From Streptomyces flaveus (GTDB taxonomy: Bacteria > Actinomycetota > Actinomycetes > Streptomycetales > Streptomycetaceae), in contig NZ_BMPQ01000033.1 in assembly GCF_014647675.1 (NCBI RefSeq), forward strand, positions 35,146 to 99,145: a DNA stretch of 64,000 bases, written 5' to 3'. Below, in pieces: positions 32,309 to 40,341 of the stretch; position 1 is the stretch's first letter, and each line of letters begins with the position of its first letter. The notes under the pieces are model-generated. The model was not told the origin of the DNA, searched no databases, and saw nothing but the letters and a program-made list of their open reading frames with translations. A program made the translations under genes and the position numbers.

Positions 32309-32312
32309 TGCT

Positions 32313-34154
32313 CTAGACCGCTCTTACGCCGTGTTCCGGCAGGCGGGTTTCCGGCAGCCGGTGTGTGCACGGCGGGGGCGTCCTGCGGCGCAGGGCCCGC
32401 GGCAGGGGGAGGTCCACGAAACCCTCCGCCCGCAGGGCCGCAAGGCCGAGGCGCGGCAGGTCGCGGGAGGAGCCGTAGACGACGAAGCGGGGCTCCCAGC
32501 GGGGGCGGAACTTCGCGTTGAACCTGTACAGCGACTCGATCTGGTACCAGCGGGAGAGGAACACCAGCAGTCCGCGCCAGGCGCGCAGGACCGGGCCCGC
32601 GCCGATCTTCTCGCCGCGGGCCAGGGCCGCGCGGAACATCGCGAAGTTGAGCGAGACCCGCCGCACCCCCAGGCGCGGCGCCGCCTGGAGCGCGGCCACG
32701 ATGAGGAGCTCGTTCATGCCGGGATCGGCCGCGCGGTCGCGGCGCATCAGGTCGAGGGAGACGCCGTCGGTGCCCCACGGGACGAAGTGGAGTACGGCCT
32801 TCAGATCGCCGTACGGCCCCGGTTCGGCGTCGGCCTTGTGGGCGGTGGCGAGCAGACAGTCCCCGTCGGCCGGGTCGCCGACGCGGCCCAGTGCCATGGA
32901 GAAGCCGCGCTCGGTGTCCGTGCCGCGCCAGTCCTGAGCGGCGCGGCGTATCCGGTCCAGTTCGCCCTCGCCCAGGTCACGGACGCGCCGTACCCGGGTC
33001 TCGTAACCGGCCCGCTCGATGCGTTTCACCATCTGGCGCACGTTTCGCATCGGGCGCCCGGCCAGGGAGAAATCCGCGACGTCCACCACCGCCTCGTCGC
33101 CCAATTCGAGGGCGTCGAGGCCGGTTTCCCGTGTCCAGACCTCGCCGCCCGTCTCGGAGCAGCCCATGACGGCGGGCGTCCAGGAGTGGGTTTTCGCCAC
33201 GTCCATGAAGCGCTCGATCGCGCCGGGCCAGGCCTCGACGTCGCCGATCGGGTCGCCGCTGGCGAGCATCACCCCGGAGACGACGCGGTACGTCACCGCC
33301 GCCTTGCCGCTGGGCGAGAAGACGACCGCCTTGTCGCGGCGCAGCGCGAAGTGGCCGAGCGAGTCACGGCCGCCGTGCTTCTCCAGGAGTGACCGCAGTC
33401 GCGCCTCGTCGTCCTCGGTGAGGCGTGCGGCGGGGTGTTCGGGGCGCAATGCCAGGTAGATGGTGGTGAGGGCGGTCAACAGGCCGAGCGCGCCGAGTGA
33501 GAAGGCCACCGTCCAGGACGTGTCGCCCTGGTAGCCGACCGGGCCCTCGAAGCCGAACAGGCCGTACACGACATGGGTGATGCGGTCCGCCAGGCTCGGG
33601 TAGCCGAGCATCCGGTCCGGGTGGGCGCTGACGACGACCAGGCCGAGGAGGAGTGAACCGGCGCCCATGAGAACGAAGTTGGTGAGCGCGCGCCAGCGGC
33701 TGCGGGGGTCGGGCAGCGCCGTGAACTCGCCGCGATGCCGCAGCAGGGGAGCCAGCAGCGCCAGGGAGACGAGGACGCCGATGAGGGAGTGCCGGTAGGT
33801 CAGCTGCGCGAGGGCACCGGCCGGCAGGAGGAACACGGCGGCCCGCCAGGCCCGGCGCTTGCGGCGGCGCAGACCGTGGGCCAGGAGCAGCAGCAGGACG
33901 CCAGCGCTGAGCGCCAGGGCGGCGGCGAACGGGCCCAGCGCGCCGGGCAGCACCTCGGCGAGCGTGTGCACACGGCTGTGCCTGAAGCTCGGGAAGACGC
34001 CCGCGGCGATGTCCAGGAACCCCACGAGGGTGCAGGCCCTGGCGACCAGGGCGGGGACGGTCTCAGGGCGTGGACCGCTCAGTACGCGCCGCAGTCGGCC
34101 CCTCCGGTGGTCCGGAGCCTTGGCCGATGTTTCCCCTTCAACCGTGACAGACAT
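32313..34154 (-). CDS. MprF/LysX-like phosphatidylglycerol aminoacyltransferase domain protein
   Basis: A protein of about 613 residues. The N-terminal 270 residues hold six to eight membrane helices (for example LALSAGVLLLLLAHGL and FVLMGAGSLLLGLVVV). The C-terminal 330 residues are a DUF2156/GNAT-fold lysylphosphatidylglycerol synthase domain (GDPIGDVEAWPGAIERFMDV, and ADPGMNELLIVAALQAAPRL with conserved acidic and Asn residues). Related proteins attach amino acids to phosphatidylglycerol and reduce the negative surface charge, giving resistance to cationic peptides. ATG 34154 or ATG 34196 may be the start. An ECF-type promoter lies upstream, fitting an envelope stress gene. Confidence 0.8.
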   Translation of the reverse strand: MSVTVEGETSAKAPDHRRGRLRRVLSGPRPETVPALVARACTLVGFLDIAAGVFPSFRHSRVHTLAEVLPGALGPFAAALALSAGVLLLLLAHGLRRRKRRAWRAAVFLLPAGALAQLTYRHSLIGVLVSLALLAPLLRHRGEFTALPDPRSRWRALTNFVLMGAGSLLLGLVVVSAHPDRMLGYPSLADRITHVVYGLFGFEGPVGYQGDTSWTVAFSLGALGLLTALTTIYLALRPEHPAARLTEDDEARLRSLLEKHGGRDSLGHFALRRDKAVVFSPSGKAAVTYRVVSGVMLASGDPIGDVEAWPGAIERFMDVAKTHSWTPAVMGCSETGGEVWTRETGLDALELGDEAVVDVADFSLAGRPMRNVRQMVKRIERAGYETRVRRVRDLGEGELDRIRRAAQDWRGTDTERGFSMALGRVGDPADGDCLLATAHKADAEPGPYGDLKAVLHFVPWGTDGVSLDLMRRDRAADPGMNELLIVAALQAAPRLGVRRVSLNFAMFRAALARGEKIGAGPVLRAWRGLLVFLSRWYQIESLYRFNAKFRPRWEPRFVVYGSSRDLPRLGLAALRAEGFVDLPLPRALRRRTPPPCTHRLPETRLPEHGVRAV

Positions 34155-34227
34155 CGCATCCCGTACTTCTGCGAGAGACTTCGAAACCAGTGCCATTTAC
34201 GGCATCCGGCGACATTGCGCCCTCTAG

Positions 34228-34252
34228 GACGGTGTCGGGAGGGACCTGGTTC
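34228..34252 (-). promoter_or_regulatory. Candidate ECF sigma (SigE-type) promoter
   Basis: On the minus strand GAACC (34252-34248), a 16-bp spacer and CGTC (34231-34228) match the usual ECF pattern. Transcription would begin near 34221, 25-70 bases upstream of the MprF-like start. I recall the S. coelicolor counterpart as a SigE target, which agrees. Confidence 0.5.
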
Positions 34253-34459
34253 ATCCGGTTCTGGAAAAGCGTGTCAAAAGCGCGTCTCAAGAGTGCGGGT
34301 GCAGCGGGCGCATACGCGGTCCTCTGCGCGGTGCTGTTGTCACCGGAGTGACTGTTTGGCGTGACCGCCGAGTGGTGAGGTGGTGTCATTCCTCGGGAGT
34401 GGCTGGGTTTTTACGGGGCGGGGCTCCAAGATTCGCCTACGCGCGGTAAGTTTCTGGCC

Positions 34460-35944
34460 ATGCCACGTGGACGTCACCGTCATTCCCCACCTCTGCACCG
34501 GCTGCTGCCCCCCTCGGCGATCGCAGGCGTCTCGCTCGTCTGTGCCGCCGGGCCCTGGTTGTTCTCGGACGCGTGGGTGCTCCGCGGGCTGGCCGCGGGC
34601 GCCGCGGCGACGGCTGTCGTGGGCGCGGTCGTCATGCGCCACTGGGACGTGTCCGCGGGCAAGCGCGTCGCGGACCTCACGCGCGCGCGTGCGAGCGACG
34701 AGTGGCGCCACGAGGAGCGCGTCGCCGAGCTCGAGACCGACCTCGACGAGTCGCGCGAACTGCGTACCAAGCTGGAGCACCGGCTCCGCGAGAAGCGGGC
34801 GGAGCTCCAGGGCCTGCGCAACGAACACGCCGCCCTGCTGCGGCGGTACGCCACGGCGGAGACGGAGCGGGCCAGCGTCCTGGAGAGCCGCCGTCGCCTC
34901 GCCATAGAGGCGACGACTCCGGCTCGTGCCGCCCTGCCCGCGGCGGCTTCGGCGGACCCGGTGGCCGAGGTGATCGAGGAGCCGGCTCCGGCCGCCCGTG
35001 CCGCGGCCGCGGTGCTCTACGCGAAGGCCAACGCGGCGTTGGACCGGCTGGCCCAGGCGGCTGCCGCTCACGTGGCCGAGGGCGCGCCCTGGACGGACGG
35101 GGCGTCGAAGGACGAGGTCGCGGAGGACGGTTCGACCAAGGACGGTTCGGCCGAGGACGTTTCGGAGGACGCGAGCGGTTCGTCCGCGGTGGACGGCTCT
35201 GCGGAGAGCGGTTCGGCTAAGGACGAGCCTCAGGACGCGCCCGTAGAGAGCGAGTCCCCCAAGAGCGGCTCTACGGAGAGCAGTTCGGCGGCGACGGACG
35301 AGCCCGGCCCCGGCAAGTCGCCGAAGGACAGCCCCGCGAAGGGTGGTTCGGCCAAGGGTGCCCCCGTGAAGTCCGGTGCGCCCAAGGGTGCGCCTCCGGC
35401 GGGCGGTCCCGGTAAGGGCGGGCCCACGCCGGGCGGTTCACCGAAGGGCGGCGCTCGCAAGAAGGCACCCGCGACGGGCGAGGCCGGGACGGAGGGCGAG
35501 GCGACGCAGGGGAAGCCCGAGGCGGTCGGCGGGCATGAGCGCACGGCCGCCGCGACCGCACCGACGCCCGCCGGGTCCGACACCACCGCGGCCGCTCTGA
35601 AGCCCGCCCTCAAGCCCGCGCTCGGTTCCGGGCACTTCACCGTGCCCAAGGCCGTGGCGGTCGCTCCGGCTCCTCCCGTACGGCGGCCCTCCGTAGAGGG
35701 CGGTTTCGACTTCTTCGGTACGCAGCAGGAGGCGTCCGAGGCCGCCCTGGAGGCCGTACAGAACGAGGATCTCGCCGACGTGGTGGGCCAGGAGGCGCTC
35801 GCTCTCCACAAGGCCGAGTCCGAGGCGCAGTTCAAGCCGGCGGACGAGGAGTCCCGCGGCGTCGGTCAGCAGGTCATCGACCTGACCGCGCACGACGAGA
35901 CGGAGCAGATCGACGTGGCGGAACTGCGGAGCGCGGTTTCCTGA
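34460..35944 (+). CDS. Membrane-anchored coiled-coil protein with a repetitive linker
   Basis: A 494-residue protein of unknown function. Two hydrophobic stretches (AIAGVSLVCAAGPWLF and AAGAAATAVVGAVVMRHW) anchor the N-terminus. Residues 70-145 are a charged coiled coil rich in Glu/Arg/Leu. Residues 205-370 are low-complexity, first Ser/Asp/Glu-rich (KDGSAED type units) and then Pro/Gly/Lys-rich. The C-terminus (VEGGFDFFGTQQEASEAALE, then QQVIDLTAHDETEQIDVAEL) is more complex and may bind a partner. It is divergent from the MprF-like gene; both are remembered as envelope-stress genes in S. coelicolor. Confidence 0.75.
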   Translation: MPRGRHRHSPPLHRLLPPSAIAGVSLVCAAGPWLFSDAWVLRGLAAGAAATAVVGAVVMRHWDVSAGKRVADLTRARASDEWRHEERVAELETDLDESRELRTKLEHRLREKRAELQGLRNEHAALLRRYATAETERASVLESRRRLAIEATTPARAALPAAASADPVAEVIEEPAPAARAAAAVLYAKANAALDRLAQAAAAHVAEGAPWTDGASKDEVAEDGSTKDGSAEDVSEDASGSSAVDGSAESGSAKDEPQDAPVESESPKSGSTESSSAATDEPGPGKSPKDSPAKGGSAKGAPVKSGAPKGAPPAGGPGKGGPTPGGSPKGGARKKAPATGEAGTEGEATQGKPEAVGGHERTAAATAPTPAGSDTTAAALKPALKPALGSGHFTVPKAVAVAPAPPVRRPSVEGGFDFFGTQQEASEAALEAVQNEDLADVVGQEALALHKAESEAQFKPADEESRGVGQQVIDLTAHDETEQIDVAELRSAVS

Positions 35945-35967
35945 ACCTCAGGAGCGCGGTTTCCTGA
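35928..35967 (+). repeat. 17-bp duplication over a stop codon
   Basis: GGAGCGCGGTTTCCTGA occurs at 35928-35944, ending with the stop of the coiled-coil gene, and again at 35951-35967. It looks like a recent short duplication. Confidence 0.7.
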
Positions 35968-35987
35968 GCGTCAGCGGCAACAGCTCA

Positions 35988-36023
35988 TGAGGGCAGTGGC
36001 AACGCAACACGCCACTGCCCTCA
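35988..36023. terminator. Terminator between convergent genes
   Basis: A 13-bp perfect stem TGAGGGCAGTGGC and its complement with a 10-nt loop, 43 bases after the coiled-coil gene and 33 bases before the end of the leftward PH-domain gene. Confidence 0.75.
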
Positions 36024-36056
36024 GCCGTCCACCGGCCCGACTCGGGCCATCACCGC

Positions 36057-37391
36057 TCAACTTCCGGCCATCCACCGATCCGGCCGAGCCTCCCGCCGCC
36101 CCGTCCGCGACCGGTCCGCCTGCCCGTACAGCAACTCCGCTGCCTGAGAGGCGTCCCGCAGCCGGGCGCTCACCGTCTTGTTGGCGCCGGTGTCTATGTG
36201 GATGTGGGACAGCCCCTTGAAGCGCATCCACGGCCCCTGTTCCAGGCGCACGCTCTGCACCTTGCCGTGCGGCACGAGCGCGAGGCTGCGGCGCAGCAGC
36301 CCGTGCCGGGACGCGAAGACGGCGTCGGTGACGGCGAGCCCGTAACCCCGCCACCACAACGGCATGCACCAGCCCGCCCGCCGCGGCGGGCGAGACAGCG
36401 AGCCCGGCACCGTCACCCCCGGCAGCACCCGCGCGATCACCGACTCTGCGACCTCGCGCGGAGCGACCGGTACGAGCACGGAGTTGGACGAACCCGCCAC
36501 GTCCAGCTCGACCCGGACCCACCCGCGCCGCCGCCACAGCAGCGGTTCGACGATGCGGACGGTCTGTACGCGCCCGGGCGGCACCGTCTCGTGCGTACGG
36601 TCGAGCAGTCCGTGGTCGATACGGAGCCCGTCCGGGGAGTCGCCCACGGTCCAGTCGTACTCGCCGACGAAGCGCCCCACGCTGCTCGCGCCCGCCGCGC
36701 CGAGCAGCGGCAGCGCGACCGCGAGGACCGTCCACACACTGTGCGAGGCCCACCACACCAGCGGCGGTACGACGAGCGCGCCGGCCAGCGAACCCCAGGT
36801 GGCGCCCGTCAGCACCAGGGACACGGCGAGGACCCGGGCCGGTACATGCAGCAGTTGCCGGACCGGCGCCTCGCCCACCTCGTGCGCCGTCTCGGGGGCG
36901 AAACCGGCGGCGCGGGCGAGGAGTTCGGCCCGTAGCGCACGGGCCTCGTCCTCGCCCAGGAAGGCGAGTTCGTCCTTCTTGTCGGTCCCTATGACGTCGA
37001 GTTTGAGTTTGGAGACGCCCGCGACGCGGGCCAGCAGCGGCTGGGTGACGTCGACGGCCTGGAGCCGGTCGAGCCGGATGTGCGCGCTGCGCCGGAACAA
37101 CAGGCCGGTACGGATGCGCAGTTCGGTGTCGGTCACCGCGAAGTGGGTGAACCACCAGGTCAGAAAGCCGTACAGGGCGGCGGCCGGAATGACGATGGCG
37201 ATCGCGATCAGCAGGGTGGAGGTCGTCAGCCGGGTCAGCTGCCGCTGTGTCTGGTCGGGGTCGTGCACCGCCCAGCCGGCGATCACGGCGATCGGCGCCC
37301 AGGCGCGGCGCAGCGGCGTCACGGGATGCAACCGCCGCTCCGTCACGGGCTTCACCTGGCGTATGTCGCGCTCGACGTCGGAAGTCGTCAC
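36057..37391 (-). CDS. PH-domain membrane protein (YdbT-like)
   Basis: A 444-residue protein with repeated bacterial PH (bPH2/DUF304) domains. The first follows a membrane segment: FAVTDTELRIRTGLLFRRSA, then IRLDRLQAVDVTQPLLARVA. The second carries YDWTVGDSPDGLRIDHGLLD, and a third near the end reads YGLAVTDAVFASRHGLLRRS. Hydrophobic pairs lie between them. The GTG start overlaps the stop of the smaller PH gene. In Bacillus the YdbS/YdbT pair protects against amylolysin and other lantibiotics; a membrane-stress role is plausible. Confidence 0.85.
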   Translation of the reverse strand: MTTSDVERDIRQVKPVTERRLHPVTPLRRAWAPIAVIAGWAVHDPDQTQRQLTRLTTSTLLIAIAIVIPAAALYGFLTWWFTHFAVTDTELRIRTGLLFRRSAHIRLDRLQAVDVTQPLLARVAGVSKLKLDVIGTDKKDELAFLGEDEARALRAELLARAAGFAPETAHEVGEAPVRQLLHVPARVLAVSLVLTGATWGSLAGALVVPPLVWWASHSVWTVLAVALPLLGAAGASSVGRFVGEYDWTVGDSPDGLRIDHGLLDRTHETVPPGRVQTVRIVEPLLWRRRGWVRVELDVAGSSNSVLVPVAPREVAESVIARVLPGVTVPGSLSRPPRRAGWCMPLWWRGYGLAVTDAVFASRHGLLRRSLALVPHGKVQSVRLEQGPWMRFKGLSHIHIDTGANKTVSARLRDASQAAELLYGQADRSRTGRREARPDRWMAGS

Positions 37392-37906
37392 AACCCCGCC
37401 GATCTGGCCTCGCCCAGCTCCGTGAGCCGGTCCCGCAGCCGTTCCGCCTCCGCCGGGTCGAGGCCCGGAATGCGCGCGTCCGTCGCCGCGGCGGCCGTGT
37501 GCAACTGCACGCTCGCCAGCCCGAAGTGCCGCTCGACGGGACCCGAGTTCACCTCGACCAGCTGCATGCGCCCGTACGGCACGACCGTCTCCTCACGCCA
37601 CAGCACACCCCGGCTGATCAGCAGGTCGTCCGCGCGCTCCGCGTACCGCCAGGACTCCCAGTTGCGCCCCAGCATCGGCCAGCCCCACAGCAGCAGCGCC
37701 AGCGGCAGCAGCGCGAACGCCGCCCAGCCGGGCCCGGCGAGCAGACCGAGCGGCAGCCCCGTACCGAGCGTCAGCGGCACCAGCCAGACGCCGAGCAGCA
37801 GCCGGCGCATTCGCAGCAGTCCCGGCGGCAGGCCGGTCCACACCGGCTCGGGCTCGGACTCGGTGTTCCCGGTGGCGCCCATGATCCCCGTACTCCCCGT
37901 CTCCAT
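37388..37906 (-). CDS. PH-domain membrane protein (YdbS-like)
   Basis: A 172-residue protein: two membrane helices (LLLGVWLVPLTLGTGLPLGL, AAFALLPLALLLWGWPM) followed by one bPH2 domain (YAERADDLLISRGVLWREET, VVPYGRMQLVEVNSGPVERH, FGLASVQLHTAA). It is coupled to the YdbT-like gene through a GTGA overlap. ATG 37906 stands just after TACGCT, a leaderless pattern; ATG 37882 has a GGGGAG site and is the alternative. It is divergent from the nuoD-like gene. Confidence 0.85.
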   Translation of the reverse strand: METGSTGIMGATGNTESEPEPVWTGLPPGLLRMRRLLLGVWLVPLTLGTGLPLGLLAGPGWAAFALLPLALLLWGWPMLGRNWESWRYAERADDLLISRGVLWREETVVPYGRMQLVEVNSGPVERHFGLASVQLHTAAAATDARIPGLDPAEAERLRDRLTELGEARSAGL

Positions 37907-37937
37907 GCCGCAAGCGTACGTACGAGACACTGTTCCC

Positions 37938-39089
37938 ATGACTCCTACGTCGGAGACCACGGTCGGCATCGGCGGCGCCGCGGAGAGCACCGACATGGTG
38001 CTCAACATCGGCCCCCAGCACCCGTCCACCCACGGTGTACTGCGCCTCAGGCTCGTGCTGGACGGCGAGCGGATCCAGCACGCGGAGCCGGTCATCGGCT
38101 ATATGCACCGCGGCGCGGAGAAGCTCTTCGAGGCGCGCGACTACCGCCAGATCATCGTGCTCGCCAACCGCCACGACTGGCTCTCCGCCTTCTCGAACGA
38201 GCTGGGTGTCGTCCTCGCCGTGGAACGCATGCTCGGCATGGAGGTCCCCGCCCGCGCGGTGTGGATGCGCACGCTCCTCGCGGAGCTGAACCGTGTCCTC
38301 AACCATCTGATGTTCCTGGGTTCGTACCCGCTCGAGCTGGGCGGAATCACTCCGGTGTTCTATGCCTTCAGGGAGCGCGAGGAGCTCCAGGCCGTCATGG
38401 AGGAGATCTCCGGCGGGCGCATGCACTACATGTTCAACCGCGTCGGCGGCCTCAAGGAGGACCTCCCCGCCGGATGGACCGCACGCGCGCGTGCGGCCGT
38501 CGCGGACGTCCGCTCGCGCATGGACGTGTACGACAACCTGGTGCTCGGCAACGAGATCTTCCGCGGGCGTACGCGCGACGTGGGCCGGATGTCCCCGGAG
38601 ACGGTGCACGCCTACGGAGTGAGCGGTCCCCTCGCCCGCGCCTCCGGCGTCGACTTCGACCTGCGCCGCGACGAGCCGTACCTGGCGTACGGGGAACTGG
38701 GCGACGTCCTGAAGGTGGTCACCCGGCAGGAGGGCGACTGTCTCGCCCGCTTCGAGGTCCTCCTGGAGCAGACCCACAACTCCCTGGACCTCGCAGACGC
38801 CTGCCTGGACCGGCTCGCGTCGCTGCCGCCCGGGCCGATCAACCAGCGGCTCCCGAAGGTGCTCAAGGCCCCGGAGGGCCACACGTACGCCTGGACCGAG
38901 AACCCGCTCGGCATCAACGGCTACTACCTCGTCAGCAAGGGCGACAAGACCCCGTACCGGCTGAAGCTGCGCTCGGCCTCGTACAACAACATCCAGGCGC
39001 TCACCGAGCTGCTGCCGGGCACGCTGGTCGCGGACATGGTGGCGATCTTGGGGTCACTGTTCTTCGTGGTCGGGGACATCGACAAGTAG
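37938..39089 (+). CDS. nuoD2: Orphan NADH-quinone oxidoreductase subunit D-like protein
   Basis: A 383-residue 49-kDa-type subunit found alone, not in a nuo operon. Family motifs are strong: LNIGPQHPSTHGVLRL, IGYMHRGAEKLFE, ELNRVLNHLMFLGSY, ISGGRMHYMFNRVGGL and VADMVAILGSLFFVVGDID. Aligned by eye without gaps to the mitochondrial 49-kDa subunit, the quinone-site histidine is kept (H32) and the arginine methylated by NDUFAF7 is kept (R58 in HRG), but the quinone-site tyrosine is W81 (NRHDWLSAF). Its last 36 bases overlap a convergent gene for a MidA/NDUFAF7-type methyltransferase. The chemistry at the quinone pocket may be altered. Confidence 0.88.
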   Translation: MTPTSETTVGIGGAAESTDMVLNIGPQHPSTHGVLRLRLVLDGERIQHAEPVIGYMHRGAEKLFEARDYRQIIVLANRHDWLSAFSNELGVVLAVERMLGMEVPARAVWMRTLLAELNRVLNHLMFLGSYPLELGGITPVFYAFREREELQAVMEEISGGRMHYMFNRVGGLKEDLPAGWTARARAAVADVRSRMDVYDNLVLGNEIFRGRTRDVGRMSPETVHAYGVSGPLARASGVDFDLRRDEPYLAYGELGDVLKVVTRQEGDCLARFEVLLEQTHNSLDLADACLDRLASLPPGPINQRLPKVLKAPEGHTYAWTENPLGINGYYLVSKGDKTPYRLKLRSASYNNIQALTELLPGTLVADMVAILGSLFFVVGDIDK

Positions 39090-40223
39090 GGCTTCCCCGG
39101 CTCTCTGTGCCCTTTGCGCTCTCCGTAGAGGGCTGTTTTCGCCGGGCGGCGGATCGGGCATCGGCTCGGGCAGTGGGTTCGGAATTCCAACCGGCTGCAC
39201 GAGCCAGCCGAAGTCGCCGAGCCCGCCGGGAGCGGTGAGCTCGGCGGCCTCGCCCGCGCCGGCGAGGGCCCGTACGTACGCCGTCGGGTTCGTGGAGGCC
39301 AGCGATAACGGCGGACGGCCGCCGCTCACGCCCAGGGCGCGCAGGGCGTCCCGCTGGGTCAGCAGCCGGGCTCCGGGCAGTGCGCACGCGTCCAGGGCCA
39401 CGTGCGCGGTGATGTCGCAGGAGCCGTCCGGCACGGGCGCCGTCTCGCGGCCCTCACGGAAGCCGGTGAGCGTTCCGAAGGGTGGGCGCGCGTCCGCGTG
39501 GTGGGCGTAGTCGACGGCCACGGCGAGACCCCGGGCGAGGGTGGTCACGGCGGATGCCCAGGCGGCATCCCTGGGGAGGCCGATTTCGGCACGCAGCCCT
39601 TCGGGATGCTGATTTGTTTCGCCGCTTGCTTCATTTGCTTCGGGACGCTGACCTTCAGGGAGCGGCCACCACCGCGCCAGCCATTCCGCTTCCGCTCCGG
39701 AGAGCGGCTCCCCGAGGGATTCGGTGCCGTCCTCCCGTACGAGGACCAGCCTCGGTACTCCGTCGGCGTCCGCCTCGGCCACGTCCAGGGGCACGTTGTC
39801 CAGCCACTCGTTCGCGAACAGCAGCCCCGTGACCCCCGCCGGAGGCTCCGCGCGCCACTCGATCCGGTGATCGAGGGCGGTGGGCCGGTCGGCGCGTTCG
39901 ACGGCGTACCCGCGCGCGCGGGAGGCCACTTCGGTGGGCAGCGCCTCCAGGACGCCGGTCACCAGCTCGCCGCGGCCAGCGCCCATGTCGACGAAAGCCA
40001 GCTCGGCGGGCCGGCCGAGCGCCTCGTCGACCCGGCACAGGAGCCGGGCCACAGCCCCCGCGAACAGCGGCGAGGCGTGCACCGAGGTACGGAAATGACC
40101 CGCGGGCCCCTCGGGACGGCGATAGAACCCGGAAGGCCCGTACAGGGCTTCCTCGGCGGCCTGCCGCCACCCGCGCCGGCCACCCGCCGCCTCGTGTGCG
40201 TCTTGTCTCACGGCTTGTCCCAC
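39054..40223 (-). CDS. SAM-dependent methyltransferase, MidA/NDUFAF7 family, with a TTA codon
   Basis: A 389-residue class I methyltransferase. The fold is marked by FRTSVHASPLFAGAVARLL, the SAM motif FVDMGAGRGELV, and FANEWLDNVPLDVAE. In mitochondria the family member NDUFAF7 dimethylates an arginine of the NuoD homologue; here the gene overlaps the nuoD-like gene tail to tail by 36 bp. A leucine codon in GGRPPLSLAST is TTA (39308-39306), so expression should depend on bldA. The GTG start follows TAGCCT by six bases, a leaderless pattern. Confidence 0.8.
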   Translation of the reverse strand: MGQAVRQDAHEAAGGRRGWRQAAEEALYGPSGFYRRPEGPAGHFRTSVHASPLFAGAVARLLCRVDEALGRPAELAFVDMGAGRGELVTGVLEALPTEVASRARGYAVERADRPTALDHRIEWRAEPPAGVTGLLFANEWLDNVPLDVAEADADGVPRLVLVREDGTESLGEPLSGAEAEWLARWWPLPEGQRPEANEASGETNQHPEGLRAEIGLPRDAAWASAVTTLARGLAVAVDYAHHADARPPFGTLTGFREGRETAPVPDGSCDITAHVALDACALPGARLLTQRDALRALGVSGGRPPLSLASTNPTAYVRALAGAGEAAELTAPGGLGDFGWLVQPVGIPNPLPEPMPDPPPGENSPLRRAQRAQRAGEALLVDVPDHEEQ

Positions 40224-40341
40224 GGGGCCAGGCTAAGCGCCGGGAATCAGCAGGTCTCCACCTTGGGGAGTACGTACGGTGGTCGCGGATCGGCCCTCCG
40301 GTTGACCCCTGCACACTGCACCCTTCCCTACGCTGGGTTAC

